64,000 bases of DNA from Catalinimonas alkaloidigena (lineage in GTDB: Bacteria > Bacteroidota > Bacteroidia > Cytophagales > Cyclobacteriaceae): assembly GCF_029504655.1 (NCBI RefSeq), contig NZ_JAQFIL010000003.1, positions 1 through 64,000 of the forward strand, written 5' to 3'. Below, piece by piece: positions 50,252 to 58,058 of the stretch. The position numbers were made by a program, and so were the translations under genes. Position 1 is the stretch's first letter. Every line of letters starts with the position of its first letter. The notes beneath the pieces were generated by a model. The model ran no database searches, was not told the DNA's origin, and was given only the letters and a program-made list of their open reading frames with translations.

Positions 50252-51523
50252 ATGTACATCAAGATAATTCAACCTAATAAAGATGGCAATAAAATTTATC
50301 AAAATAGTGGATCCGTAAACCAGTTAATTGCATATCTCCGTAATGATTATGTATTGGGAGAAGAAGATGAAAGTGTTTTTTTTAATCATGAAAATGATAA
50401 AATTTATGATCATGAAGTTGAGGTTAGAATTGATGAAAGTAGTAAAAAATTAAAGCCATCAGAAGAGAAATTTTACTCGATAATAGTGAGTCCGGCGGAG
50501 GAAGAGTTATTACATATTGATAATAAAGATGGGAAGTTAAAAGAATATGTAAGACAAGTCATGAATAATTATGCTGCTAATTTTCAGCTCAAGAACAGAA
50601 TCAATTTAAGATCAAGAGATTTGGTATGGTATGCGGCTATTCATAAAGACAGAGAAATAAAAAACTTGGATTTGAAAAGTGGACGATTATTGTCGGTCAA
50701 AGAAGCTCAGAGGGTAAATACTTTGAGAAGGAGTAGTAATCCTAATGATCAAATAGAGATTTCAAAAATAATAAATAGGGCTGAGGAAAGGGAAAGCAAA
50801 AAGTATCAGCCGGCACAATTTATTGCCGGAAATAAAAAGCCGGGCTTCCATAAACATGCTCATATAATTGTTAGTCGTTTGGATGCAAAACAGGAGAATG
50901 TTCTTAATCCGCGGTCCAGGCAATCTACATTCCATATCAAGAAATTTCAGGAAAAGAGCGCAAGAGATTTTCAGCAGATGTTTGATTATAAGCATGAAAC
51001 CATCAGCAAGGGTTTTTATCAAAAATATAGCACTGAGGAACACAACTACTTTCACAAGAAGATTGAAAATACAACTGATCAAATCAATCGACATTTAGGT
51101 GAGGAGAAAATTGACGTAGGTCGGTTAAAGGAAATTGGGAATGAATGCAGTTATAGCCGGGCATTTTTTATAAATTTGACAAAGCTCAAATACAGGTTTA
51201 CGAAAGGAAACTTCTCTCACGATCCTTATTTTTTTGTAAAACACGGAAGAGATCAGAAGCAGGAAGAATATTTAGGTAAACTTGATGATTCCAAAACTCA
51301 AAATCAGGAAGCTATATTAGCATCAGGAAATGAGCATGGGGTACCTACTTATTCAAAGGGTAGGAGTGAGGGTATGACAGCATCGCAGATGCTTAAGGCT
51401 TTAGGTAGTATTCGAGGTGGTTCCATAGCAATTAAAGAAACGCTCGTACTGGATGATGAGCGAAAGCAAATGAAAAAATCAAAAGAGAAGGGTAGGGGAG
51501 AGGATCAAAATGAAATTTCGTAA
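50252..51523 (+). CDS. Relaxase / mobilisation nuclease (DUF5712, BmpH-like)
   Basis: 423 residues. YIKIIQPNKDGNKIYQNSGSVNQLIAYLRNDYVLGEEDESVFFNHENDKI at the start and LKPSEEKFYSIIVSPAEEEL are typical of the DUF5712 mobilisation family. The metal-binding three-His motif is FHKHAHIIVSRLD (His200, His202, His204). A nearby Tyr (YAAIHKDREI, or an N-terminal Tyr) would be the nicking residue. It would cut one strand at oriT and pilot it through the type IV channel. It sits 2 bp upstream of the coupling-protein gene. Confidence 0.88.
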   Translation: MYIKIIQPNKDGNKIYQNSGSVNQLIAYLRNDYVLGEEDESVFFNHENDKIYDHEVEVRIDESSKKLKPSEEKFYSIIVSPAEEELLHIDNKDGKLKEYVRQVMNNYAANFQLKNRINLRSRDLVWYAAIHKDREIKNLDLKSGRLLSVKEAQRVNTLRRSSNPNDQIEISKIINRAEERESKKYQPAQFIAGNKKPGFHKHAHIIVSRLDAKQENVLNPRSRQSTFHIKKFQEKSARDFQQMFDYKHETISKGFYQKYSTEEHNYFHKKIENTTDQINRHLGEEKIDVGRLKEIGNECSYSRAFFINLTKLKYRFTKGNFSHDPYFFVKHGRDQKQEEYLGKLDDSKTQNQEAILASGNEHGVPTYSKGRSEGMTASQMLKALGSIRGGSIAIKETLVLDDERKQMKKSKEKGRGEDQNEIS

Positions 51524-51525
51524 AT

Positions 51526-53439
51526 ATGTTTTTGTCAAGACAATTGCTCCAGATAGCATTTTTTTTCCTGTTGATAAGCTTATTGCTATTAGGCGTTGAT
51601 TATTACTTATTGGTTCATTTTTATGGGGATTTAGCTAATTGGCTGGTTAAGCCTCTTGGAATTTTAGAGAAACTTATTATACCACTCAGAATTCTATTAC
51701 TATTTAGTTACTTCATGATGGTTACTATCAGCTCACGAATGCCACGGTATAGTGGCCCAAAATATCAAGAGTTAATGATACATAAGAGCATTCAATGGTT
51801 TGCATTTTTTATCACAATTGGCTGCGCTTATACTTTTCTCAATATTGAAAAAATGTCAATATCTTTCATATTGGGGTATCCCGCTTCTGTCGTCGGCATA
51901 TTCATTTTTTTTCCATTATGCGGTTTTTTGTTTCCTACTAAAGAACAAAAACTTGGAAGTTTGGTGAAAAGGAAGAAAATCAACAACCCAGATTCTATTA
52001 ACCTTAAAACCAAGGGCAGGGGATGGGTGAATGTCACAGAACCTTTTCGGCATACCATTGTCATCGCAGGTTCAGGGTCAGGAAAAACAGAATCAGTAGT
52101 TCGTCCTTATATGTCTCAATTCATTGAAAAGGGATTTTGTGGGATCTTGTACGACTATAAATTTCCAACACTGACAAATGAATTAAATACCATCCTTATC
52201 CAAAATAAAAGAAAGGCAAACTTACCATTGTACGTGTTAGACTTTGAAAACGTAAGTCGCTGTCATAGAGTAAATCCTATTAGAGCAGATTATATCAAAG
52301 AAGTAAGTTATGCTGAAGAAATTGCCACCAGTATTTACAATAACCTGGATCTAAGTTCAGTCAAACACAACGGAAACTTTTTTACCCGTAGTGCTATCAA
52401 CTGGTTTACAGCAATTATCTGGTTTTATAAGGTTAAGCATCCTGAACAATGCACATTACCTCATGTTTTCAATACCATTTTGTACCAGGATTACCAGCAT
52501 GTATTTTCCATGTTGTTGAGCGAAGATACAAGTGGAGACTACATCCGCAGCATCGTTACCTCATTGGACACCAAAGCAGATCGCCAGTTAGGAGGGCAGG
52601 TGGCGTCATTGCAAAATGTAATTGCCCGTTTGAACACACCTAAATTGGCCTGGATTCTGTCCGGCAACGATTTTGACCTGGATATTAATAATCCTGAAGA
52701 CCCGAAACTGCTATCTGTTGGAATGAGTCCTCAAATCAGGAAATCACTTGCTCCGGTGATAAGTTGTATTTTTACAGTTGCATTACAACAGATGAATGTA
52801 GAAGGTAAGCACAAAAGTTTCCTTATGCTGGACGAAGCTACTACCCTTTATCTTGATGACTTGGACCATATAGGAGCTGTAGCACGGTCAAATAAAATTG
52901 CGATGGTCTTGATTGCTCAGGATACAGCCATGTTAGTTGAAAAATATGGGTTGCAAAAAGCACAAACCATCATTGCCAATATGAACAACATGTATTTCGG
53001 AAGAACCAACCTTCCTCAAACTGCAAAAATTGTAAGTGAGACTATCGGTAAAGAGGAAAGAGAAATAATTTCTAAAAATGAAGGTACTAGTTACCACAAA
53101 TATGATCAGGGAAATTTAAGCCACGGATTTAGTGTACAGGAAAGAGCAATAGTTAAACCTGAAGAGGTACAAACGCTGAAAAAGGGAGAATTTGTTGGTA
53201 GATCCACAGATGAAGCTCAAAACTATTTCTTTGCTAAATTTAAGAGACATCGATTCCGCACACTGTATACCTTAGAACCTTTCGTGGAATTTTTACACCA
53301 GAAAGATAACAAGCAAGTGAAAGACAGAGATATTGTCATCAATCAAAATTTAGATACTATTAAATCAGAAGTGAAATCAATAGTGAACAGCTATAAAAAC
53401 GTATATGCTGATGCAGGCACTTCACTCACATCCGAATAA
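51526..53439 (+). CDS. Type IV coupling protein (VirD4/MobC-like ATPase)
   Basis: 637 residues. Two to four N-terminal transmembrane segments are visible (QIAFFFLLISLLLLGVDYYLLVHFYG; SIQWFAFFITIGCAYTFL; SFILGYPASVVGIFIFFPLCGFLF). Walker A reads IAGSGSGKTESVVRPYM (Gly182-Thr188) and Walker B FLMLDEATTLYLDDLDHIG. SNKIAMVLIAQDTAMLVEKYG is typical for VirD4/TraD. It brings the relaxase-DNA complex to the tra channel. With relaxase and tra genes intact, the element looks transfer-competent. The next gene starts inside its end (35-bp overlap). Confidence 0.93.
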   Translation: MFLSRQLLQIAFFFLLISLLLLGVDYYLLVHFYGDLANWLVKPLGILEKLIIPLRILLLFSYFMMVTISSRMPRYSGPKYQELMIHKSIQWFAFFITIGCAYTFLNIEKMSISFILGYPASVVGIFIFFPLCGFLFPTKEQKLGSLVKRKKINNPDSINLKTKGRGWVNVTEPFRHTIVIAGSGSGKTESVVRPYMSQFIEKGFCGILYDYKFPTLTNELNTILIQNKRKANLPLYVLDFENVSRCHRVNPIRADYIKEVSYAEEIATSIYNNLDLSSVKHNGNFFTRSAINWFTAIIWFYKVKHPEQCTLPHVFNTILYQDYQHVFSMLLSEDTSGDYIRSIVTSLDTKADRQLGGQVASLQNVIARLNTPKLAWILSGNDFDLDINNPEDPKLLSVGMSPQIRKSLAPVISCIFTVALQQMNVEGKHKSFLMLDEATTLYLDDLDHIGAVARSNKIAMVLIAQDTAMLVEKYGLQKAQTIIANMNNMYFGRTNLPQTAKIVSETIGKEEREIISKNEGTSYHKYDQGNLSHGFSVQERAIVKPEEVQTLKKGEFVGRSTDEAQNYFFAKFKRHRFRTLYTLEPFVEFLHQKDNKQVKDRDIVINQNLDTIKSEVKSIVNSYKNVYADAGTSLTSE

Positions 53440-53860
53440 GCCTAAAGGTGCTGCTGATTTTATAAAGAATATTGTTCTGAATGATATTCCTTTCTCTAAA
53501 GGCTTGTATTTAGCTGAAACTGTATGGGAAGATCCAAAGATGGCTTCAGTCTATTTACATCGTCTAGAGGGGCTTATACAGGCTGATACGGACCTAAATG
53601 AACAACGAGATACCTATGCAATCATAATTGACGGACCGGTGATGTATGCATATAATGTTGGTGGATTTCCACAGCCTGATTTTTATTTGTTTGACTTTTC
53701 TTATTTTAAAACAATTGAAGAGAAGTCGGAGCGATTTCGTTTCTTATCTTATGCCTGCCTTGGTGGGGAAAACATACCTGAAAATACCCTTGTTCATCTA
53801 TATGACCAGCATAAAAAAATAATGCTAGAAGAGTTTTATTCAGAAACAACTTCTCAATAA
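53405..53860 (+). CDS. Unknown protein at the end of the mobilisation operon
   Basis: 151 residues, overlapping the coupling-protein gene by 35 bp, so probably co-translated. The composition is acidic and aromatic (LYLAETVWEDPKMASVYLHRLEGLIQADTDLNEQRDTYAIIIDGPVMYAYNVGGFPQPDFYLFDFSYFKTIEEKSERFRFLSYAC). No family or motif was recognised. Possible roles include entry exclusion, a transfer accessory factor or an anti-defence protein carried by the element. All of these are guesses from position. Confidence 0.75.
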   Translation: MLMQALHSHPNKPKGAADFIKNIVLNDIPFSKGLYLAETVWEDPKMASVYLHRLEGLIQADTDLNEQRDTYAIIIDGPVMYAYNVGGFPQPDFYLFDFSYFKTIEEKSERFRFLSYACLGGENIPENTLVHLYDQHKKIMLEEFYSETTSQ

Positions 53861-54057
53861 TAGTTTTCCCTATAGAGGTAAGTGCAAAAAAAATGGTTTT
53901 GAACAATTAGTAAAGACAACTTATATAAGTGATTTTTAAACCTAATTGGTATCTGCTTCAATTTGGCTATTCGCCTTTAACAATTTGTATCAAACAAGAA
54001 TAGGTATAAGTCACCTATGACTATAAAGTTCTGTTTTACTATCCTAAGACAGAGACC

Positions 54058-54621
54058 TTAATGATTCATTTCCTCCAGAAGTTTCTTCAAGGAATGTATC
54101 CTTCTTACATAAAATATCCAGGCATAGGATAACAGCACCACTTCAATAACAAAAAGTACAATGAGCACGGAAGTACCCTCCGCAGAAGAAAACCATTCAG
54201 ACCAGGACATGAGATTCTGTCGTAAAATCTTAACAGTAATAATGACAATAACTCCCACCATTTGAATGCTTACAATGAATCCAATCACAAATGTCCATAA
54301 CACTTTTATGGTTTTTTTCAGAAAGCTCTTCACATCCTCTAACAACTGTAGCTGTTGTAGTTTTCTTAAAGTGATGATGTTTAACAATGTGCCAAGCAAT
54401 ACAGTGATAAAGATCAGCAGGGTGATTTCATTCCCTACAGCTTTATGAAAAAAGAAAAGAATAGCCAATAATGCCCAGGAACTATATAGTTCAACATATA
54501 AAAGACGTTTGAAGCGCACTAATTCTGAGACAGATTTTCTGTTCACTATAGCGCTGATTTCATCTTCTTCCAAGGTCTTCTCCTGGATTTCACTCCATAA
54601 GTCTTGCAGATCTTTCATCAA
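54058..54621 (-). CDS. Membrane protein paired with an ECF sigma factor (putative anti-sigma)
   Basis: 187 residues. An N-terminal cytoplasmic part (MMKDLQDLWSEIQEKTLEEDEISAIVNRKSVSELVRFKR, 1-42) is followed by about four hydrophobic segments (SWALLAILFFFHKAV, ITLLIFITVLLGTLLNIITL, WTFVIGFIVSIQMVGVIVIITV, TSVLIVLFVIEVVLLSYAWIFYV). No zinc-binding anti-sigma motif is present. It overlaps the sigma gene by 32 bp, so the pair is co-translated, which is the reason for the anti-sigma suggestion. Confidence 0.7.
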   Translation of the reverse strand: MMKDLQDLWSEIQEKTLEEDEISAIVNRKSVSELVRFKRLLYVELYSSWALLAILFFFHKAVGNEITLLIFITVLLGTLLNIITLRKLQQLQLLEDVKSFLKKTIKVLWTFVIGFIVSIQMVGVIVIITVKILRQNLMSWSEWFSSAEGTSVLIVLFVIEVVLLSYAWIFYVRRIHSLKKLLEEMNH

Positions 54622-55111
54622 CTATTTTTTTTAATTGTTTTTTAATTCTATTGATCTTCACACCAATATTTGAAAGGCTTAATCCCACAACTTCGGCGAT
54701 TTCGGCATGTTCTTTTTTTTCCAGGTAAAGCATGATGATGGCCCGATCAATGGGTTTCAATAAAGCTATGGATTGATATAAAATATGTACCGGACTATCA
54801 GAATCATAAGGTTGAGCCTGCCGATCGGCTATTTTTGAAATCAGCACATTTTCAACAGGATATTCAACGCTCTTTTTTCTCTTATTCAGATTATACAGGC
54901 ATACATTTAGGGTCAACCTATATACCCAGGTTCCTGATTTAGACCTTCCCCCAAATTTGTCTATGGACTTCCAAAGCTGATAACAGACTTCCTGCACATT
55001 ATCTTCAAAGTCCTCTGTAGAATCAGCATATCCTCGGCATAGTTTTCGGATGATGCCGTAATGTTCCTTTAACATAGTATTGAATCTGTCTTTTCTCTTT
55101 GGAGAGCTCAT
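54590..55111 (-). CDS. ECF RNA polymerase sigma factor
   Basis: 173 residues. Region 2: YGIIRKLCRGYADSTEDFEDNVQEVCYQLWKSIDKFGGRSKSGTWVYRLTLNVCL. Region 4: LKPIDRAIIMLYLEKKEHAEIAEVVGLSLSNIGVKINRIKKQLKKI. This is a common Bacteroidota sigma-E-like type found with small membrane partners. It is the first gene of a two-gene unit, divergent from the amidohydrolase gene by 132 bp. Its target genes are not visible. Confidence 0.92.
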   Translation of the reverse strand: MSSPKRKDRFNTMLKEHYGIIRKLCRGYADSTEDFEDNVQEVCYQLWKSIDKFGGRSKSGTWVYRLTLNVCLYNLNKRKKSVEYPVENVLISKIADRQAQPYDSDSPVHILYQSIALLKPIDRAIIMLYLEKKEHAEIAEVVGLSLSNIGVKINRIKKQLKKIVDERSARLME

Positions 55112-55243
55112 ATATTGTGCATTAGCCTTTGCCGCTTATTAGTACCGGCAAGCCTCTATTGTTTACATTTCTTAAAAAAATTATTCTTCATGTAAAGAAT
55201 CAGTGCGGTGAATTACTAATCCTGTCAACACATAAATTAAACA

Positions 55244-56650
55244 ATGATGATGACAGAAAAAATACTGATCTTTTTGGTAGTAACTGTTAGCCTGTGCTGT
55301 AGAGCTTACGGACAGGATATATGGATCAAAAACACAAATGTAATTGATGTAGAAAATGGCCAGGTAAAGGAGAATATGGATATCCTTATCAAGGATGGTC
55401 TTATCTTTGAAATTTCAGATCATCAGACACAAGAGAAGAAACCAGATAATGTAGAAGTCATTGATGGTTCGGGTAAATATTTGCTACCGGGTTTTGTTGA
55501 CACCCATGTGCATATGGCTATGGGGGAGGTAGAAGTATCGGTAGTTGATGGACAGCCTACCATAGGAATGAACTTGGAAGATGAACTGCCCGAAATTACT
55601 GCAAGTTTACTCTTGAAACATGGTATCACCACAAGCAGAGATCCCGGTGGCTTCACCGAAGTAACTGTTCAGGTAAAAGAAAACATTGCTTCCGGAAAGA
55701 TGATGGGTCCCGAACTATTTGTAGCGGGTAGCATCTTGGATACCACCCAGTTTACTAATTTGGTAGCTCAGGTAAAGTCAAAAAGTGAAGTGGTGGAGGA
55801 AGTAAGAAAACAGAAAGCAAGTGGAGTGGACTTTATCAAGTTCTATACCTCCTTACCGCCTGAGCTACTAGAAGCGGGTATCCGGGAAGCACATAAGATT
55901 GAGCTGGAAACAATCGCACACCTGCATAATACCTCCTGGACTGAAGCATCCAGGCTCGGCATTGATAACATTGTCCATATCATCCCTGTAAGTGACATCT
56001 ACATTCCGGATGAACACAAGGCGAGCTACCACCAAAGTGTGCTCATGGGTAGCAAGGCATTTTATAAGTGGTTTGAATATGTGGATCTAGAAAGTGAAAA
56101 GATCTCAGAACTGATCAGCACACTAAAGAAAAACAATACTTCTGTTGATCCAACATTGGTTGTATTCCACGCAACTTTTTTCGGCAACACTTCAGCCTAT
56201 AAAACCCATGAGCTTCTCAGTGAGCTTCCTGATAAAATGATAGAGAACTGGCAGACTATCTTCAATTTCAATCTCGGATGGACAGAACAGGACTTTATAG
56301 ATGCACAGAAGATTTGGCCCAAAGTACAGAGGTTTGTCAAAATGCTGCATGATCAGGGTATCATGCTCACTACCGGAACAGATACTAACAATCCCTGGAT
56401 TATCCCAGGTGGCAGCTTTCATCGGGAACTACAGTTATTAACAGGTTGTGGATTAACAAATGCTGAAATCTTAAAGATGGCCACGCTTAACGGTGCAAAA
56501 CTCTTAAAGGTTGAAGATCGTATCGGTACGATTGAGAAAGGAAAAGAGGCTGATTTGGTTCTGCTCAGCTCTAATCCATTGCTGGATATTCAGAATGTCA
56601 AAGACATTGCCATGATCATTTCCAATGGGGTCAAGGTTGAGTTGAAGTAA
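55244..56650 (+). CDS. Exported metal-dependent amidohydrolase (imidazolonepropionase-like)
   Basis: 468 residues. A signal peptide (MMMTEKILIFLVVTVSLCCRAYGQ) exports it. The TIM-barrel metal motifs are in order: GFVDTHVHMAMGE (first His pair), ASGVDFIKFYTS (Lys, possible bridging carbamate), IAHLHNTSW and NIVHIIPVS (His), and MLTTGTDTNNPW (Asp). The C-terminal strand EKGKEADLVLLSSNPLLDIQN closes the small beta domain. The substrate is unknown; exported members of this group often act on cyclic amides or peptides. It is a single gene, convergent with the Crp gene. Confidence 0.88.
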   Translation: MMMTEKILIFLVVTVSLCCRAYGQDIWIKNTNVIDVENGQVKENMDILIKDGLIFEISDHQTQEKKPDNVEVIDGSGKYLLPGFVDTHVHMAMGEVEVSVVDGQPTIGMNLEDELPEITASLLLKHGITTSRDPGGFTEVTVQVKENIASGKMMGPELFVAGSILDTTQFTNLVAQVKSKSEVVEEVRKQKASGVDFIKFYTSLPPELLEAGIREAHKIELETIAHLHNTSWTEASRLGIDNIVHIIPVSDIYIPDEHKASYHQSVLMGSKAFYKWFEYVDLESEKISELISTLKKNNTSVDPTLVVFHATFFGNTSAYKTHELLSELPDKMIENWQTIFNFNLGWTEQDFIDAQKIWPKVQRFVKMLHDQGIMLTTGTDTNNPWIIPGGSFHRELQLLTGCGLTNAEILKMATLNGAKLLKVEDRIGTIEKGKEADLVLLSSNPLLDIQNVKDIAMIISNGVKVELK

Positions 56651-56661
56651 AATAATAAAAT

Positions 56662-56730
56662 CGCAGCTGCCCAAGAATTGCGTCTAATAATACTGTCTTT
56701 GTAGGTGAAAAAACGCTTTGGACAGCTGTG
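56662..56730. terminator. Inverted repeat between convergent genes
   Basis: CGCAGCTGCCCAA (56662-56674) and TTGGACAGCTGTG (56718-56730) are complementary at 11 of 13 positions, with a 43-nt spacer. It lies between the convergent amidohydrolase and Crp/Fnr stops and may act as a bidirectional terminator. Weak. Confidence 0.3.
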
Positions 56731-56737
56731 AGATTGC

Positions 56738-57349
56738 TTATCGCTTCCTGTGTACTTTGCGGCGGATAATTTTTACTTTACCTTTTTCCTCCAGTGCTTT
56801 GATGCTTCGGATGACAGTCTCTACTCTAAGCCCTGTCATATCAGCAATCTGCTGCCGGGTAAGTGGTACTTCGTAGTACTGTTCACCTTCATGTTCCTGA
56901 GACTCTTCATGTTTTAGGTAATCAATCAGTGTCAGGATACGGTGCTCAGGAGGGTGGCTGGACATTTCCCGCATGATCATGGCTTTGTACTGCAGGCGTT
57001 TGCTGAGCGTACTGGTAATCATCCAATGTATCTCAAAATTCTCCTTCAGCAGTTGGATAAGATTTTCTTTGGAAAGTTTCAGCAGCACTGAATCTTCCAC
57101 GGCAACGGCATTACTTGGATAGTCAAAGTCGGAAAAGAGGGGAGGTTCGCCAAAGCTTTCACCCTCGTGAAAGATGCCTTGCGTAAACTCCTGCCCATCA
57201 GGACTAAAGTTGACCATCTTGACACTGCCCTGTACAATCTGCCAGTAGTATAGCGCTCTTTCCCCTTCCATAAAGAGCATTTCATCTTTACTGACATTAC
57301 TTTCTCTGGCTCCGTATTTCTTCAGTATTTCGGTTTCTATCATGCTCAT
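56738..57349 (-). CDS. Crp/Fnr-family transcription regulator, probable nos regulator
   Basis: 203 residues. The cyclic-nucleotide-binding-type beta-roll occupies 1-125 (EGERALYYWQIVQGSVKMVNFSPDGQEFTQGIFHEGESFGEPPLFSDFDYPSNAVAVEDSVLLKLSKENL), followed by a dimerisation helix. The C-terminal winged HTH is YEVPLTRQQIADMTGLRVETVIRSIKALEEKGKVKI, whose recognition helix contains R-V-E-T-V-I-R, as in Fnr/Dnr-type proteins that read TTGAT-like half-sites. It has no cysteine at all, so it cannot hold an Fnr iron-sulfur cluster; a Dnr-like haem/NO or other signal is more likely. It is divergent from the nos cluster, whose first gene has a matching box. Confidence 0.9.
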   Translation of the reverse strand: MSMIETEILKKYGARESNVSKDEMLFMEGERALYYWQIVQGSVKMVNFSPDGQEFTQGIFHEGESFGEPPLFSDFDYPSNAVAVEDSVLLKLSKENLIQLLKENFEIHWMITSTLSKRLQYKAMIMREMSSHPPEHRILTLIDYLKHEESQEHEGEQYYEVPLTRQQIADMTGLRVETVIRSIKALEEKGKVKIIRRKVHRKR

Positions 57350-57434
57350 GCTTCACCTTCATTAAAAAATATTAAGTCTAAAACGGCTAAAGGCTATCCC
57401 ATAAAATTAAAAAAAATAAGCGTTAACAACGCTA

Positions 57435-57450
57435 TATGATTCAAATCATA
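57435..57450 (+). promoter_or_regulatory. Fnr/Dnr-like box upstream of the nos cluster
   Basis: TATGAT-TCAA-ATCATA has perfect 6-bp arms around a 4-bp centre, resembling the TTGAT-N4-ATCAA consensus of Fnr/Dnr regulators. Its centre lies about 30 bp upstream of the -7 element (57473), as expected for an activator touching RNA polymerase. The likely binder is the divergently transcribed Crp/Fnr protein. Confidence 0.7.
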
Positions 57451-57472
57451 AACACTTCAGTCCAGGCCCTCC

Positions 57473-57480
57473 TACTTTTG
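57473..57480 (+). promoter_or_regulatory. Bacteroidetes -7 promoter element of the nos cluster
   Basis: TACTTTTG matches the TAnnTTTG consensus exactly, 22 bp before the ATG of the cytochrome gene. No good TTG -33 element is present at the expected distance, which fits an activator-dependent promoter. Confidence 0.65.
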
Positions 57481-57502
57481 AAACAACAAAATAAGATTCA
57501 TT

Positions 57503-58030
57503 ATGAAAACCCTCAACAATACACCTAAAGTACTAAAAATCAGTGGAAACCTAGTGCTGAGCCTGTTATTCAGCGCACTAATGTTTGGCTGTGGTAGTAA
57601 TGCCGGAAACGAAAATGCATCTACTGCATCTGATAACACTGAGCAGACACAGGAAAATACAGAAGAGTTGACCGAGGAATTGACTGACCCTATGGATAAT
57701 AAGGGAGTCGGTCCGGTAGATCATGTTGACCTGGGTCCGATAGACGTAACGATGGCGGCAGAAGGTAAGGTGATTTTTGAAGAGAATTGTACCGCCTGCC
57801 ACCAGTTGGAAGATCGTTATGTAGGTCCTGCACTAAAAGAAATTACTGCCCGTCGTTCTCCAGAATGGATCATGAATATGATCATGAATCCTAATGAGAT
57901 GGTGCAAAAAGACCCTGTCGCTAAAGCTCTACTGGCAGAATACTTATCTCCCATGGCCAATCAGAATATCAGCCGTGAGGATGCCAGAAGGATACTGGAA
58001 TACTTCCGCTCAGTAGATGAAGTAAAATGA
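57503..58030 (+). CDS. Monohaem c-type cytochrome lipoprotein of the nos cluster
   Basis: 175 residues. The lipoprotein signal ends ALMFGCGSN (Cys30). An acidic linker (TEELTEELTDPMDNKG) precedes the cytochrome domain with haem motif CTACH (Cys96, Cys99, His100) and a probable distal Met151 in LSPMANQN. It should pass electrons in the periplasm to the N2O reductase encoded 28 bp downstream. Cytochromes of this kind lead nos clusters of clade II organisms. It is the first gene after the Fnr-like box. Confidence 0.92.
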   Translation: MKTLNNTPKVLKISGNLVLSLLFSALMFGCGSNAGNENASTASDNTEQTQENTEELTEELTDPMDNKGVGPVDHVDLGPIDVTMAAEGKVIFEENCTACHQLEDRYVGPALKEITARRSPEWIMNMIMNPNEMVQKDPVAKALLAEYLSPMANQNISREDARRILEYFRSVDEVK

Positions 58031-58058
58031 AACAATAACCATCAAATCAGTAAACGTC

